A DNA stretch of 64,000 nt from the NCBI RefSeq assembly GCF_000577615.1, contig NZ_CBXX010000001.1, positions 124,001 to 188,000 of the forward strand, in the 5' to 3' direction. Under the pieces are notes generated by a model. That model was not told the DNA's origin. It did not search any database and saw only the letters and a program-made list of their open reading frames with translations. Below, piece by piece: positions 47,452-57,851 of the stretch (position 1 is its first letter; every line of letters begins with the position of its first letter). The DNA comes from Herbaspirillum sp. RV1423 (GTDB lineage: Bacteria > Pseudomonadota > Gammaproteobacteria > Burkholderiales > Burkholderiaceae_D). A program made the position numbers and the translations under genes.

Positions 47452-47934
47452 TCAGGCGTTGTTATTATGACTTGCAACCCAGCGGCAAGCCACTTGCAAC
47501 GCCCGAAAAGTTTCTTTGGGAACGGAGTCCGGTAATACCGGGATGGTGCGCACCCGGCCATTTTCGAGCTTTAGCCTCAACAACAGCAAATTCGGCCAGA
47601 CCGTGGAGCCCGCCAGCAATTGCGCCAATCCCCCACTCATGACTTGCGAGCCTGCCTTGACGCGTACCGTGGCATGGTGCTCGACCAATCTGATTTGCCC
47701 GGTACCGGAAATATGCAGCCAGACTGCCTTGCGATTTCGCAGCACAAGCCAGAACGCCAATGTCGCCGTCACGACACACGCCGCCGCGAGAGAAATCCTG
47801 AAAACAAAAGACAGTTGCCCGACCAGAGCAAAAGCGAAGATGACGCCAATGAGCGCCACGACAATGGCAGCCGCAGCCATCACGATCAAGAGCAGACGGG
47901 AAGGTTTGATATCCGCAGAAACTGCTATCGACAT
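47452..47934 (-). CDS. YgfX-like small membrane protein
   Basis: 160 residues. Two hydrophobic segments near 13-42 and 44-65, then a soluble beta-rich part (GTGQIRLVEHHATVRVKAG, WPNLLLLRLKLENGR, VPKETFRALQVACRW). The layout resembles the YgfX/CptA family of membrane proteins often found near rpoE and fabF in betaproteobacteria. Its role here is not known. Confidence 0.72.
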   Translation of the reverse strand: MSIAVSADIKPSRLLLIVMAAAAIVVALIGVIFAFALVGQLSFVFRISLAAACVVTATLAFWLVLRNRKAVWLHISGTGQIRLVEHHATVRVKAGSQVMSGGLAQLLAGSTVWPNLLLLRLKLENGRVRTIPVLPDSVPKETFRALQVACRWVASHNNNA

Positions 47935-47958
47935 ATAAGTTGGAATGGAAAAAACAAA

Positions 47959-47984
47959 ACTCGGCTTTCAACCGAAAGCCGAGT
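47959..47984 (-). terminator. Terminator of the fatty acid synthesis operon
   Basis: ACTCGGCTTTC / GAAAGCCGAGT, 11-base perfect stem with a 4-base loop; on the minus strand TTTTGTTTTTT follows. Just after the fabF stop. Confidence 0.93.
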
Positions 47985-47989
47985 CAGGT

Positions 47990-49231
47990 TTATACCTTGC
48001 CGAACACCAACGTGCCGTTGGTACCGCCGAATCCGAATGAATTCTTGACGGCGATATCGATCTTCATGTCGCGCGCCTGGTTTGCGCAATAATCGAGATC
48101 GCACTCCGGATCCTGATTGAAGATATTCATCGTCGGAGGAGAGATTTGATTATCCAGAGCCAGCACGGTGAATACCGATTCCAGTCCGCCTGCACCGCCC
48201 AGCAAATGGCCCGTCATGGACTTGGTGGAATTGACGACCATCTTGTAAGCATGATCGCCAAAGGCCGCCTTGATCGCCTCGGTTTCATTCTTATCGCCCA
48301 GGGGCGTGGATGTACCATGTGCGTTCAGGTACTGGACTTCATCCCGATTCACGCCGGCATCGCGCAAAGCCGACACCACGCAGCGACGCGGACCATCCAG
48401 ATTCGGCGCAGTCATGTGGTAAGCATCGCCGCTCATGCCAAAACCCAGTACTTCGGCATAAATCTTGGCACCGCGCGCCTTGGCGTGTTCGTATTCCTCC
48501 AGCACCATTACGCCCGCACCTTCGCCCAGGACGAAACCGTCGCGGTCCTTATCCCAAGGACGGGAAGCGGTGGCCGGGTCGTCATTGCGGGTAGACAAGG
48601 CACGCGCCGAAGCAAAGCCACCAATACCCAGCGGCGAAACGCTAGATTCCGCGCCGCCGGCAACCATCACGTCGGCATCGCCGTATTGAATCATGCGGCT
48701 GGCGGAGCCAATACAATGCAATCCCGTCGTACAAGCAGTGACGATGGCCAGATTAGGCCCCTTCAGACCGTATTTGATGGACAAGTTACCGGAAATCATA
48801 TTAATGATCGAAGCCGGAATGAAGAAAGGGCTAATGCGACGCGGGCCGCGATTGGTCAACTCTTCATGCGTCTGCTCGATCAGCGGCAAACCACCGATAC
48901 CAGAGCCGATGATGACGCCGATGCGCTCGGCATTTTCATCTGTGACTTCCAAACCACTATCCTGCATGGCCTGGATACCCGCCGCCATACCGAAATGGAT
49001 AAAGGTATCCATGTGGCGCGCTTCTTTGGCGGGAATGTAGTCTTCGATGTTGAAGCCCTTCACCTCTCCCGCAAAATGCGTGGAAAAAGGAGTGGCATCA
49101 AACTTGGTGATGGTGGCAATGCCCGACTTACCTTCCTTCACGGCGCCCCACGCGTCGGCAACCGAATTGCCAACGGGTGAAATGCAACCCAGACCGGTAA
49201 TAACTACACGACGTTCACGTGAGCGGCTCAA
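47990..49231 (-). CDS. fabF: Beta-ketoacyl-ACP synthase II
   Basis: 413 residues. Catalytic Cys167 (TACTTGLH), His in [11 protein letters not shown] and His in GHLLGGAGG, plus the C-terminal [10 protein letters not shown]. It elongates acyl-ACP with malonyl-ACP. Follows acpP by 30 bases. Confidence 0.97.
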   Translation of the reverse strand: MSRSRERRVVITGLGCISPVGNSVADAWGAVKEGKSGIATITKFDATPFSTHFAGEVKGFNIEDYIPAKEARHMDTFIHFGMAAGIQAMQDSGLEVTDENAERIGVIIGSGIGGLPLIEQTHEELTNRGPRRISPFFIPASIINMISGNLSIKYGLKGPNLAIVTACTTGLHCIGSASRMIQYGDADVMVAGGAESSVSPLGIGGFASARALSTRNDDPATASRPWDKDRDGFVLGEGAGVMVLEEYEHAKARGAKIYAEVLGFGMSGDAYHMTAPNLDGPRRCVVSALRDAGVNRDEVQYLNAHGTSTPLGDKNETEAIKAAFGDHAYKMVVNSTKSMTGHLLGGAGGLESVFTVLALDNQISPPTMNIFNQDPECDLDYCANQARDMKIDIAVKNSFGFGGTNGTLVFGKV

Positions 49232-49261
49232 GCAATTCTCCTAGAGTCGTTCAAAACCAAC

Positions 49262-49501
49262 TTAGGCCTTGACGTGTGCCTTGGCGTAATCGATCGCCTG
49301 TTGCACGGTTGTAATCTTTTCAGCTTGTTCGTCAGGAATTTCCATTTCGAACTCATCTTCCAGCGCCATAACCAGTTCGACAGTGTCGAGCGAGTCAGCG
49401 CCCAGATCGTCCACGAACGACGATTCGGTCTTGATGTCTGCTTCAGCGACGCCCAGTTGCTCAGCGACGATCTTTTTAACGCGTTGTTCGATATCGGACA
49501 T
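49262..49501 (-). CDS. acpP: Acyl carrier protein
   Basis: 79 residues, acidic. Ser37 in [18 protein letters not shown] takes the phosphopantetheine arm added by AcpS. Carries growing acyl chains for the enzymes encoded around it. Confidence 0.98.
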   Translation of the reverse strand: MSDIEQRVKKIVAEQLGVAEADIKTESSFVDDLGADSLDTVELVMALEDEFEMEIPDEQAEKITTVQQAIDYAKAHVKA

Positions 49502-49624
49502 AAGTGCCTCCAGTGGATAGGTTACAAAAGTGCGCGCATTTTATCAGGTTTGCACGCCAAAAATTTACTTTTAAGTATTCTTAACAAGAATAAGTAAGTC
49601 GCTGCCATTTGCGTCTAAAGACGC

Positions 49625-50380
49625 TTAATTCATATACATGCCGCCATTGACATGCAAGGTCGTGCCGGTGATATAGCCTGCCTGCGGCGAGGCCAGGAAG
49701 GCCACAGCCGCCGCGATGTCCTCGGGAGCGCCGAGGCGTCCCAGGGGAATCTGTTGCAGCAAGACGGCGGTTTGCTGCTCGCCCAGCACCTTGGTCATGT
49801 CGGTATCGATGAAGCCGGGTGCAATGCAATTGACGGTAATGTTGCGACTACCGATTTCGCGTGCCAGAGCGCGACTCATGCCCGCCACGCCAGCCTTGGC
49901 GGCAGCATAGTTCATCTGTCCCGCATTGCCGGTTGAACCGACGACCGAAGTAATATTGATGATGCGGCCGTGCCTGGCCTTCATCATTCCGCGCAATACC
50001 GCACGCGATAGGCGCCCGACTGCGGTCAGATTCGTCGAAATGACATTATCCCACTCTTCGTCTTTCATGCGCATGGCCAATTGATCTTGCGTGATGCCGG
50101 CGTTATTGACCAGAATCGACAAGCCGCCGAATTCCTTTTGCACCTCGTCGATAACAGCGCCGCAGGCAGCAGCATCATTGACGTTGAGGACGACGCCCTT
50201 GCCGCTGCCGGGCTGCGCTTGGTCAAGATATTCGCTGATGGCGGCAGCGCCGGCTGTCGACGTTGCTGTACCGACAACCTTGGCGCCCTGGCGCACCAGT
50301 TCAAGGGCAATCGCGCGGCCGATGCCGCGGGAAGCGCCGGTGACCAGCGCAATTTGATTTTGCAGGTTTTGAACGCTCAC
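49625..50380 (-). CDS. fabG: 3-oxoacyl-ACP reductase
   Basis: 251 residues from a GTG at 50380, which overlaps the fabD stop by 4 bases; the longer open frame extends into fabD and is not real. Short-chain dehydrogenase with TGASRGIGRA (NADPH loop), NNAGIT, catalytic Ser in ITSVVG and YAAAKAG (Tyr and Lys). Confidence 0.97.
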   Translation of the reverse strand: MSVQNLQNQIALVTGASRGIGRAIALELVRQGAKVVGTATSTAGAAAISEYLDQAQPGSGKGVVLNVNDAAACGAVIDEVQKEFGGLSILVNNAGITQDQLAMRMKDEEWDNVISTNLTAVGRLSRAVLRGMMKARHGRIINITSVVGSTGNAGQMNYAAAKAGVAGMSRALAREIGSRNITVNCIAPGFIDTDMTKVLGEQQTAVLLQQIPLGRLGAPEDIAAAVAFLASPQAGYITGTTLHVNGGMYMN

Positions 50381-51309
50381 TTCAGCAACTCCAATACTTT
50401 GTCCAGGGAGGCCTGGTCGACAATCGCTTCGCCGATCAGGTCGCCGTTGATACGCTTGGTCAAGCCGGTCAGCACTTTGCCGGGACCGCACTCGATCACA
50501 TGGGTAATTCCCTCCGTCGACATCTTTTGCACGGTTTCCACCCAACGGACTGCACTGGCGGCCTGACGCACGAGCGCATCCTTGATCGCAGCCGGCTCGC
50601 CGACGATGGCGACATCGACGTTATTGATCAACGGCAATTGCGGCGTGGAGAACTGTACTGCGGCAAGGTAAGCCTGCAAGCGATCCGAGGCCGGCTTGAG
50701 CAGCGACGAATGGAACGGCGCGGAAACCGGCAGCGGCAACGCGCGCTTGGCACCCCTGGCCTTGGCGACTTCGCAGGCGCGCTCGACCGCAGCTTTGTGG
50801 CCAGCGATCACGACTTGCGCCGGCGCATTGAAGTTGACGGCTTCGACCACTTCGCCTTGCGCAGCTTCAGCGCACACGGCGCGCACGTCGTCGTCCGATA
50901 AACCCAGAATCGCCGCCATACCGCCCTGCCCGACCGGCACGGCTTCCTGCATGGCTTGCGCACGGAAGCGCACCATCGGCACCGCATCCTTGAAAGCGAT
51001 CACGCCGGCAGCCACGAGAGCGGAATATTCGCCCAGGCTGTGACCGGCTACCAATGCCGGCGCCTTGCCGCCGGCAGCCAGCCAGGCGCGATAAAACGCC
51101 ACGGCGGCGGTCAGCATGACCGGTTGGGTATTGGTGGTCAAATCGAGGTCTTCCTTCGGACCTTCGGCGATCAGTTTACCGAGATCGAATTGCAGCGCCT
51201 CCGAGGCTTCTGCAACCGTCGCCTTGACCACTTCATTGTCGGCAAATCCATTCAGCATTCCGATGGCCTGCGAACCCTGGCCCGGAAAAACAAAAGCAAA
51301 TTTTGTCAT
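50377..51309 (-). CDS. fabD: Malonyl-CoA--ACP transacylase
   Basis: 310 residues. FPGQGSQ (8-14), nucleophile Ser91 in GHSLGEYSAL and His in APFHSSLL. Loads malonyl groups on ACP. Confidence 0.97.
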   Translation of the reverse strand: MTKFAFVFPGQGSQAIGMLNGFADNEVVKATVAEASEALQFDLGKLIAEGPKEDLDLTTNTQPVMLTAAVAFYRAWLAAGGKAPALVAGHSLGEYSALVAAGVIAFKDAVPMVRFRAQAMQEAVPVGQGGMAAILGLSDDDVRAVCAEAAQGEVVEAVNFNAPAQVVIAGHKAAVERACEVAKARGAKRALPLPVSAPFHSSLLKPASDRLQAYLAAVQFSTPQLPLINNVDVAIVGEPAAIKDALVRQAASAVRWVETVQKMSTEGITHVIECGPGKVLTGLTKRINGDLIGEAIVDQASLDKVLELLK

Positions 51310-51390
51310 GCTCTATTTTGTCGTTAAAAAATTTGTTCAAATCGTCGGCTCACGCCTCTGCCGCAACAGGCAATCGCGACCGCAGCAAAC

Positions 51391-52377
51391 TCACATGCGA
51401 ACCAACACAGCACCCCAGGTAAAACCGCCGCCAACGCCTTCCATCATGACGTTCTGACCTGGCTTGACGCGACCGTCGCGTACCGCCTGATCCAGCGCCA
51501 GCGGAATGGACGCTGCCGAGGTATTGCCATGCTCGTCAACCGTCACCACCATTTTTTCCAGCGGCAGGCCGAGTTTCTTGGCCGTGCTCTGCATGATGCG
51601 AATATTGGCCTGATGCGGAATCAACCAGTCGATTTCCCTGGCATCGACCTGAGCGATTTCCAATACTTCACGCGCCACCTTGTCCAGCACCGACACCGCC
51701 AGCTTGAACACCGCCGGGCCGTCCATGTACAGATAGGCGTTGCCGGCAATCGCGCCGTCGTTCACATTGCCAGGCACACACAGGATGTGGCCGTGGCTGC
51801 CGTCGGCATGCAATTTCGACGCGAGGATACCAGGCTCTTTTGACCCCGTCATGACGATCGCGCCGGCACCGTCGCCGAACAGTACGCAAGTGGTGCGATC
51901 ATCGAAATTCAGGATGCGCGAAAACACCTCCGCACCAATCACCAGCACGTTCTTGTACATACCGGACTTGATGAAGCTGTCCGCCACCGACATCGCGTAG
52001 ATGAAACCGCTGCAGACCGCCTGCACATCCATCGCAGCGCTGCCGTTGGTGATGCCAAGCTTGCGCTGTACGACGCACGCAGTGCTCGGAAAGCCGCCGA
52101 AATGATCCGGCGTCGATGTCGCCAGAATGATCAGATCGATGTCGTTCGCCTGCAAACCCGCCGCCTGGAGCGCACGTTGCGACGCCGCCACCGCCAGGTC
52201 GCTCGACAACACATCGGCTTCAGCATAATGGCGCGCGGAAATGCCGCTGCGAGAAAAAATCCACTCGTCGGATGTTTCAATGCCCTTTTTTGCAAGCTGC
52301 TGAGCCAGCTCATCGTTGGTCACGCGCTTGGGCGGCAGATAACTGCCGGTACCGACAATTTTGCTATAGGAAGTCAT
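51391..52377 (-). CDS. fabH: Beta-ketoacyl-ACP synthase III
   Basis: 328 residues. Catalytic Cys122 (AVCSGFIYA), His in [11 protein letters not shown] and Asn in [10 protein letters not shown]. Starts fatty acid synthesis from acetyl-CoA and malonyl-ACP. Start overlaps the plsX stop by 4 bases. Confidence 0.97.
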   Translation of the reverse strand: MTSYSKIVGTGSYLPPKRVTNDELAQQLAKKGIETSDEWIFSRSGISARHYAEADVLSSDLAVAASQRALQAAGLQANDIDLIILATSTPDHFGGFPSTACVVQRKLGITNGSAAMDVQAVCSGFIYAMSVADSFIKSGMYKNVLVIGAEVFSRILNFDDRTTCVLFGDGAGAIVMTGSKEPGILASKLHADGSHGHILCVPGNVNDGAIAGNAYLYMDGPAVFKLAVSVLDKVAREVLEIAQVDAREIDWLIPHQANIRIMQSTAKKLGLPLEKMVVTVDEHGNTSAASIPLALDQAVRDGRVKPGQNVMMEGVGGGFTWGAVLVRM

Positions 52378-53471
52378 ACCGTTTTCTGTTCTGTTAGATC
52401 GGTTGAAGTATTGGCTGCAATGACACGCTCGACAAGCGATCCCTCAGCCTGCGGGATCAGTTCGGCAATAGTTGTGGTGATGCGCGACAAGACGTCGTAT
52501 TTCGCCGCATCGTAAGCACGGCGTATCGCCCACTCGAACGCATAGGCATCAGCGCCGCCGTGACTCTTGAACACCAGGCCCCGCAAGCCGAGCAGACTGG
52601 CGCCATTGTAGCGGGATGGATTGAGGCGGCGCGACAATGCCTTGATGGCGCCGTAGGCGATCAAGGCGCCGAGCTTATTGAAGAAGCCTTTTTTGAACTC
52701 CGTCGTCAGCACGATCTTGACGAAGCGGCCCAGGCCTTCGGAGGCTTTCAGCGTAACGTTGCCGACAAAGCCATCGCACACCACGATATCCGTGGTGCCT
52801 TCGAATATATCGTTGCCTTCGACGTTGCCGTAGAAATTGATGATGCCTTTTTCGTGATCCGCATGAAGCAGCTCGGCGGCCTGCTTGACCACTTCGTTGC
52901 CCTTGATTTCTTCTTCGCCGACGTTCAGCAAACCGACCGTCGGCCGCGGCTTGCCTTCCATAGCCGACACCAGCGCAGACCCCATCAACGCGAACTGGTG
53001 CAAATGCTCCGGCTCACAATCGACGTTGGCCCCCAGATCGAGCATGTAGGTCGGACCGTCTTTCTGATTGGGAAGAATTGTGCAAATCGCCGGACGATCG
53101 ACACCCGGGATGGTTTTCAGCACATAGCGCGACACAGCCATCAGCGCGCCGGTATTGCCGGCGGAAACGGCAGCGCTAGCCCGGCCATCCTTGACCAGAT
53201 TGACGGCTACGCGCATGGACGAGTCTTTTTTGCGACGCAGGGCGACCTCGATCGAATCGTCCATGGCAACGACTTCGGCGGCGTGCTGAATATGAATCCG
53301 GGAAATATCGTTCTGCTTTTGCTTCCGCAAAACGGCACGCAGCAAGTCCTCCTGGCCGACCAGTATCAATTCGGCATCAGGCTCGCGCTGCAGGAAAGAA
53401 ATGGCGGCTGGGATGGTAACTGACGGGCCGTGATCGCCGCCCATACAGTCAATGGAAATTTTGATGGTCAT
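52374..53471 (-). CDS. plsX: Phosphate acyltransferase PlsX
   Basis: 365 residues. N-terminal [16 protein letters not shown] and later [37 protein letters not shown] are diagnostic. Makes acyl-phosphate from acyl-ACP for phosphatidic acid synthesis, linking the fab genes to membrane lipids. Confidence 0.97.
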   Translation of the reverse strand: MTIKISIDCMGGDHGPSVTIPAAISFLQREPDAELILVGQEDLLRAVLRKQKQNDISRIHIQHAAEVVAMDDSIEVALRRKKDSSMRVAVNLVKDGRASAAVSAGNTGALMAVSRYVLKTIPGVDRPAICTILPNQKDGPTYMLDLGANVDCEPEHLHQFALMGSALVSAMEGKPRPTVGLLNVGEEEIKGNEVVKQAAELLHADHEKGIINFYGNVEGNDIFEGTTDIVVCDGFVGNVTLKASEGLGRFVKIVLTTEFKKGFFNKLGALIAYGAIKALSRRLNPSRYNGASLLGLRGLVFKSHGGADAYAFEWAIRRAYDAAKYDVLSRITTTIAELIPQAEGSLVERVIAANTSTDLTEQKTV

Positions 53472-53561
53472 TGTTTTGATTCAGAGCCTTGCCAACCCGC
53501 ATTATGGGGCAGATTTGGCGCGATTCAAAATGACGCGCTGAGCTGAACCAGCATATGAAAA

Positions 53562-53592
53562 GCGGCGCCAATTGAAAAACTCATTGCGCCGC
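53562..53592 (-). terminator. Hairpin after rpmF
   Basis: GCGGCGC-CAAT / ATTG-CGCCGC with a 10-base loop and, on the minus strand, a short TTTT. Could attenuate read-through from rpmF into plsX. Confidence 0.65.
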
Positions 53593-53617
53593 ATTCCGCC
53601 TTAACAGCAATTTCCGA

Positions 53618-53800
53618 TTACTCGTCGTTTTTGGTCTTCAGGACCTTGCGACCACGGTAGAAACCGTTCGGGCTGATGTGGTGACGCAGGTGCGTTTCAC
53701 CGGTTGTCGGCTCGACTGCCAGCGGCGGCGCTGTCAGGAAATCGTGTGCACGATGCATACCGCGCTTCGACGGGGTCTTTTTGTTTTGTTGAACAGCCAT
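53618..53800 (-). CDS. rpmF: 50S ribosomal protein L32
   Basis: 60 residues; N-terminal [19 protein letters not shown] and C-terminal [15 protein letters not shown] are typical of L32. No zinc-binding Cys pair, as in most proteobacterial L32. Lies between yceD and plsX as expected. Confidence 0.97.
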   Translation of the reverse strand: MAVQQNKKTPSKRGMHRAHDFLTAPPLAVEPTTGETHLRHHISPNGFYRGRKVLKTKNDE

Positions 53801-53906
53801 GATAACTCCTAAACCTTAAGTTCTAAAATTTTAACATATCCGGCTAGCAAACTCACTGACCAACCGAGAATCCTTACATCCGGCGGAAAAATCCCGCCAC
53901 CTACTT

Positions 53907-54401
53907 TTACCGCTTCAAATTCTTCAACACCGAAAACGGCGACACTTTCTCGGTCGCAGCAGGCCCAGCCACTTCCTGCGCAGGACAGACATCATGCTTG
54001 GGCGCCACGGGCAAAGCCAGCAGCGCATCATCTTCAATCAGATAACTGATATCGAAAGCCTCATCACCGACAATCACATCGATCGACTCGTCATCGAGCA
54101 CTTCTTCGATGGCGTCGGCTGATTCTTCATCCTTGGCCAATACCAGCACTGACTCGGACGACACCTCGAAAGGCATTGCAGTCAGGCATCGCTGGCAAAC
54201 CAGATTGACCCGTCCAGAGACGGAAAGCTTCAATTGCGGATGACCGAGCTTGTCGGCGCCGCCAGCCAGAGACCATTTGATGGAGCCAGCGCGATCAACC
54301 GTTTCGCCCGCCAGGCGCGCCATTTCGGCTACCGGCAACTCGCCTTCGGCCTGTTCTTTTAGCCGACAAAATTCAAATGCGTCGATCACAAAAGCACTCA
54401 T
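53907..54401 (-). CDS. yceD: YceD family (DUF177) protein
   Basis: 164 residues. Conserved CQRCLTAMPFEV (about 93-104) and the acidic middle part, with DVCPAQE near the end. YceD is co-conserved with rpmF and has been linked to 23S rRNA handling in plants and bacteria. First gene of the yceD-rpmF-plsX-fab operon, divergent from maf. Confidence 0.93.
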   Translation of the reverse strand: MSAFVIDAFEFCRLKEQAEGELPVAEMARLAGETVDRAGSIKWSLAGGADKLGHPQLKLSVSGRVNLVCQRCLTAMPFEVSSESVLVLAKDEESADAIEEVLDDESIDVIVGDEAFDISYLIEDDALLALPVAPKHDVCPAQEVAGPAATEKVSPFSVLKNLKR

Positions 54402-54505
54402 GGCGAAAGCAGAATCCGGAAAACCTGCGATAATAACAGCGTTTTCCCTTATTCGTCAAAGTGTTAGCGTATTTCCAGCCAACGTTTCCCACCTGTTGTC
54501 GCATA

Positions 54506-55123
54506 ATGCACAATTCCCCACCGCTCCCCCGTCTGATCCTGGCCTCCAGCTCAAGCTATCGGAAAGAACTCTTGTCCAGACTGCAATTGCCTTTCGAGGT
54601 CATTGCGCCCGAGATCGACGAAACGCCAGCAGCGGACGAAAGCCCGGAAGCCACTGCATTGCGCCTGGCGCGCGCAAAAGGCGAAGCCATAGCACAACGC
54701 AACCCCGACTCGCTTATCATCAGCTCCGACCAGGTTGCCACGCTCGACGGTGAACAAATCGGCAAACCCGGCAATCACGATAATGCACTTCGACAACTAA
54801 TCAAGATGCGCGGCCGGCGCGTCATTTTTCATACGGCACTCTGCCTGTGGGATAACCGCAAGCCCGGCTCGCCAGTCATTCAGATCGAGAATATCCAGAC
54901 CTTCGTGACCTTCCGCAATCTGCCGGATGCCGAACTGGACGCCTATCTGCGCATTGAGCAGCCATACGATTGCGCCGGCAGCGCCAAAAACGAGGGATTA
55001 GGCATTGCCATCCTCGAAAGGATCGACAGCGTCGATCCCACCGCCCTCACCGGCCTGCCCATGATTGCGCTGACCGGCATGCTTCGCAATGCCGGCATGC
55101 CGTTTTTTGGCGTTGCCAGCTAG
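54506..55123 (+). CDS. maf: Maf-like nucleotide pyrophosphatase
   Basis: 205 residues from the ATG at 54506, where homology starts (PRLILASSSSYRKELLSRL). SSDQVA (about 72) and FVTFRNLPDAELDAYL are conserved. Maf proteins hydrolyse dTTP/UTP or modified nucleotides; in this position next to yceD it likely belongs to the YceF (m7GTP) group. Confidence 0.93.
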   Translation: MHNSPPLPRLILASSSSYRKELLSRLQLPFEVIAPEIDETPAADESPEATALRLARAKGEAIAQRNPDSLIISSDQVATLDGEQIGKPGNHDNALRQLIKMRGRRVIFHTALCLWDNRKPGSPVIQIENIQTFVTFRNLPDAELDAYLRIEQPYDCAGSAKNEGLGIAILERIDSVDPTALTGLPMIALTGMLRNAGMPFFGVAS

Positions 55124-55130
55124 AACACGA

Positions 55131-55790
55131 TCACTTGAAGGTAATCAGGTCGCCCCGGCTCAGCGTCACTTTTTTATCCGCCAGCGGCGTATTGCCCGCA
55201 TTGATGAATCCAGGCTGATTCAATAATTGATAACGCGCCAGTTGCGTATTGATCGGTACCGGACTGGAAATGCCATCTTCGGCAACGACCACCGTGAAAC
55301 CGCGCGTATTCGCATGGAACGAGGTGTACATGACGGCGCCGTTGGCAGTACTGCCTACGATCACCAGCGTTTCCGCATTTTTTTGCTTTAGCAGCTCTTC
55401 CAGATTGGTGCCTGTGAATTTGTTCGCGCGTGTCGACACGATCGGCTCTCCCGGCTGCGGTGCGACGTCGGACAGAGTTGGCGGCGGTCCTGAAGGACTG
55501 ACGGTGGTCGAGTAAAGGACAGGCACCTTAGCCGCGCGCGCCTTGGCGATCAGCGCAGCGATCGCCGGCACTGTATTCAGGCAAACCGGATTCGGCTGGC
55601 ATACGACGGAATTGATATCGAGTACCAGCAATGCCGTCGTCTTAGACGCGAGAACGACCGGTGCCGGCGCGGGAATTTCGGGAAAAGTGTTGATGCCGGC
55701 TGCTGTCGTTGCAGGCATTGAGCCGCATGCGCTCAATGCGATAAGCAACGATGCCGAAGCGGCTTGATAAAAGCTTCGTTTCTGAATCAT
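55131..55790 (-). CDS. Isochorismatase-fold lipoprotein lacking the catalytic cysteine
   Basis: 219 residues from the ATG at 55790 (AGGAG 10 bases upstream). Signal peptide with lipobox LSAC (Cys22), a Pro/Ala linker, then an isochorismatase-like domain: Asp58 in LLVLDIN and Lys124 in RANKF fit two members of the Asp-Lys-Cys triad. The third, normally Cys in TNGCV, reads ANGAV (Ala152). The protein is therefore lipidated and likely outside the inner membrane, and hydrolysis by the usual mechanism is doubtful. It may be a binding protein. Confidence 0.78.
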   Translation of the reverse strand: MIQKRSFYQAASASLLIALSACGSMPATTAAGINTFPEIPAPAPVVLASKTTALLVLDINSVVCQPNPVCLNTVPAIAALIAKARAAKVPVLYSTTVSPSGPPPTLSDVAPQPGEPIVSTRANKFTGTNLEELLKQKNAETLVIVGSTANGAVMYTSFHANTRGFTVVVAEDGISSPVPINTQLARYQLLNQPGFINAGNTPLADKKVTLSRGDLITFK

Positions 55791-55897
55791 GTTTTCGACT
55801 CCTGTTATCGGAACATATCGCACAAACAAACGTGCACCCGGATCAGGCTCTCTTGATGCATCGCTGCATGCCCCCCCCCAAAAAAACACAACCGCGC

Positions 55898-56089
55898 CTA
55901 GGCCTGACGGCGTGGATAACCCTCGGCAGTAATACGCTTCCAGACCGCGTCCTTCTCCTCCTCGGTCATGAATACCCAATGCGCGACCTCGGCGACAGTA
56001 CGACCGCAACCGCGGCAGACATCGTCAAAGGTGGTTGAGCAGACGGCAACACAGGGGGTATCAGGACGTTCGGGGGGAGTTTGAGACAT
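55898..56089 (-). CDS. DUF1289 family protein
   Basis: 63 residues from the ATG at 56089. Family pattern: PDTPCVAVCSTTFDDVCRGCGRT (four Cys, likely a metal site), then EVAHWVFMTEEEKDAVWKRI. Role unknown; these small proteins are frequent in proteobacteria, sometimes linked to Fe-S enzymes. Confidence 0.88.
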   Translation of the reverse strand: MSQTPPERPDTPCVAVCSTTFDDVCRGCGRTVAEVAHWVFMTEEEKDAVWKRITAEGYPRRQA

Positions 56090-56164
56090 GGATATCTTTA
56101 CAAGAACTGCGTGGCGGTGTACCGACATCTTACCAAGAAGCACGGGCGCAGTCTCAGGACAAAA

Positions 56165-56196
56165 AAAAGCCCGCGAACCAGAGGTTGCGGGCTGAA
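56165..56196 (-). terminator. Terminator after the 40-residue lipoprotein gene
   Basis: AGCCCGC / GCGGGCT stem extended by AACC/GGTT pairing, followed on the minus strand by eight T residues. Confidence 0.9.
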
Positions 56197-56315
56197 TCCA
56201 ATTTCTTAAGGAGGAGAATTGGAGGAGACAGGTGGAACTATAACGATCGACTTCCCGCTCGTCTGCTTTATTCTTCCAATAGCAGATATTCACAAAAACA
56301 ATATCTCTATCCGGA

Positions 56316-56438
56316 TCAGCCCACCAATTGCACCACCGGCGCCAGCGACACGGTGGGTTTCGGCGGCTTGTCCTTGCGCTGGCATGCGGCCGCCAGCATG
56401 GCGACAACGACGACTGAGATCAAAACGGTTTGACGCAT
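56316..56438 (-). CDS. Very small lipoprotein
   Basis: 40 residues from the ATG at 56438 with GGAGA 6 bases upstream. Signal with lipobox LAAAC (Cys19), then a basic Pro/Lys stretch (QRKDKPPKPT) and a short hydrophobic end. Good ribosome site, lipobox and a terminator downstream support it. It looks like the entericidin/LptM-size class, function unknown. Confidence 0.68.
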   Translation of the reverse strand: MRQTVLISVVVVAMLAAACQRKDKPPKPTVSLAPVVQLVG

Positions 56439-56522
56439 GGCGGTCTCCTCTATTTGTCCTTCGTGCACTTCCTGCATTTTAGACGCCGCCAGATCAAATG
56501 GTTCGGCCACCATGCAATGCGC

Positions 56523-57722
56523 TCATGACGCCACTGCCCGCAATCCGCCGCGCCCCCCATTGAGATTATTGACGTACAGCGCAGCCACCATGTCCGATTG
56601 CGTCACCATTCCCGCTAGGCGACGTTCATCGTCAATCACCGGAATCTGATGGATGCCATCGTCCGCCATTAGCGGCACCAGTTGCACGATCGGCAGATGC
56701 ACCGAAGCGGTTTTCACGGCCTTGCTCATGATCTGCCCGACCACCTCCGGCTTGATCGAGTGCGTATGCGGCGTGCGCCGCAAGAAAGAGCGCAGCTTGT
56801 CGCTCAATCTTTCGTCATCATGAGTGCCGGCATGATGCAGGAAGTCCGTCTTGGTCACGATGCCGATCACGCGGCGCGCCCGATCAATGACCGGCAAGGC
56901 CTGCAGGCGATGTTCGCGCATCTGCCTCCACGCCTCGGCCAGCTCAGTCGCAAATTCCACCGCCACGACGTCACCCGACATGATGTCGGCGCACACGGTC
57001 TCGCCAAAGCGGCGGCGATATGCTTCCATTTCGGTTTGCTGCAAGATCCCTTCAAGGTCGTCGCGGCTGATATCGAGCACCTGGTTATAGCGCCGCAACA
57101 CCGCATCAAGATCGTCATGGGTGAACCCGAGACGCGCACTCGGCGCCGCATCATGCGTCTGGTGCATGTTGTTGCGATGTTCGCTCTGCTGCGCATGCGG
57201 ATAGCGACGCCGCGTGGCATTGTTGAAAAACAGCGCCATGGCCAGCAGCAAAAAGGAATTGAGCAATACCGGCACTAGCACGAACCGGTATCCCATCGCA
57301 TGCACCGCCGGACCGCCCAGCACCGCCGTCAAGGCCACCGCGCCACTGGGCGGATGAATGCAGCTCAAGGCGAACATGCAAGCGATCGCCAGCGCGATCG
57401 CCAGCGCCGCCGCAAGGGCCGGCTCCGCAACCAGCTTGGCGCAGCTCACGCCCACCAGTGCAGCAATCAGGTTACCGCCGATAATCGACCAAGGCTGCGC
57501 CAGCGGGCTGGAAGGCACCGCAAACAACAATACCGCCGACGCCCCCATCGGCGCGATGAGCCAGACGGCGGCCGCATCGTGCGGCAGAATCGCATAACTC
57601 AGCAAACCTGTCAGTAAAATACCAAACAACGCGCCAACGCTGGCGCGCATGCGCTCAAAACGATCGACCGCCGTTTTTTGCGGAATGAAACTTCTCAGCC
57701 ATTGCAGGATAGAATCGCGCAT
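56523..57722 (-). CDS. HPP family membrane protein with two CBS domains
   Basis: 399 residues from the ATG at 57722 (57734 is also possible). An HPP-type membrane domain (about 30-170, four or five spans, with CIHPPSGAVALTAVLGG carrying the HPP motif) is followed by a linker and a CBS pair (about 240-385: HRLQALPVIDRARRVIGIVT, DGIHQIPVIDDERRLAGMVTQ). The family is related to nitrite transporters of plants and cyanobacteria; CBS domains usually sense adenine nucleotides. Divergent from the MarR gene, which may regulate it. Confidence 0.9.
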   Translation of the reverse strand: MRDSILQWLRSFIPQKTAVDRFERMRASVGALFGILLTGLLSYAILPHDAAAVWLIAPMGASAVLLFAVPSSPLAQPWSIIGGNLIAALVGVSCAKLVAEPALAAALAIALAIACMFALSCIHPPSGAVALTAVLGGPAVHAMGYRFVLVPVLLNSFLLLAMALFFNNATRRRYPHAQQSEHRNNMHQTHDAAPSARLGFTHDDLDAVLRRYNQVLDISRDDLEGILQQTEMEAYRRRFGETVCADIMSGDVVAVEFATELAEAWRQMREHRLQALPVIDRARRVIGIVTKTDFLHHAGTHDDERLSDKLRSFLRRTPHTHSIKPEVVGQIMSKAVKTASVHLPIVQLVPLMADDGIHQIPVIDDERRLAGMVTQSDMVAALYVNNLNGGRGGLRAVAS

Positions 57723-57851
57723 GCACCAACCCATTTTGGAATAGATATAAGACGCAATTACATCACAAGATGATATATTTTGCCTATTGTGAGGCTTAAT
57801 ATCCGGACTTACCGGATCCGACCACCGCCTTCCCGGCCCGACACACCACCA

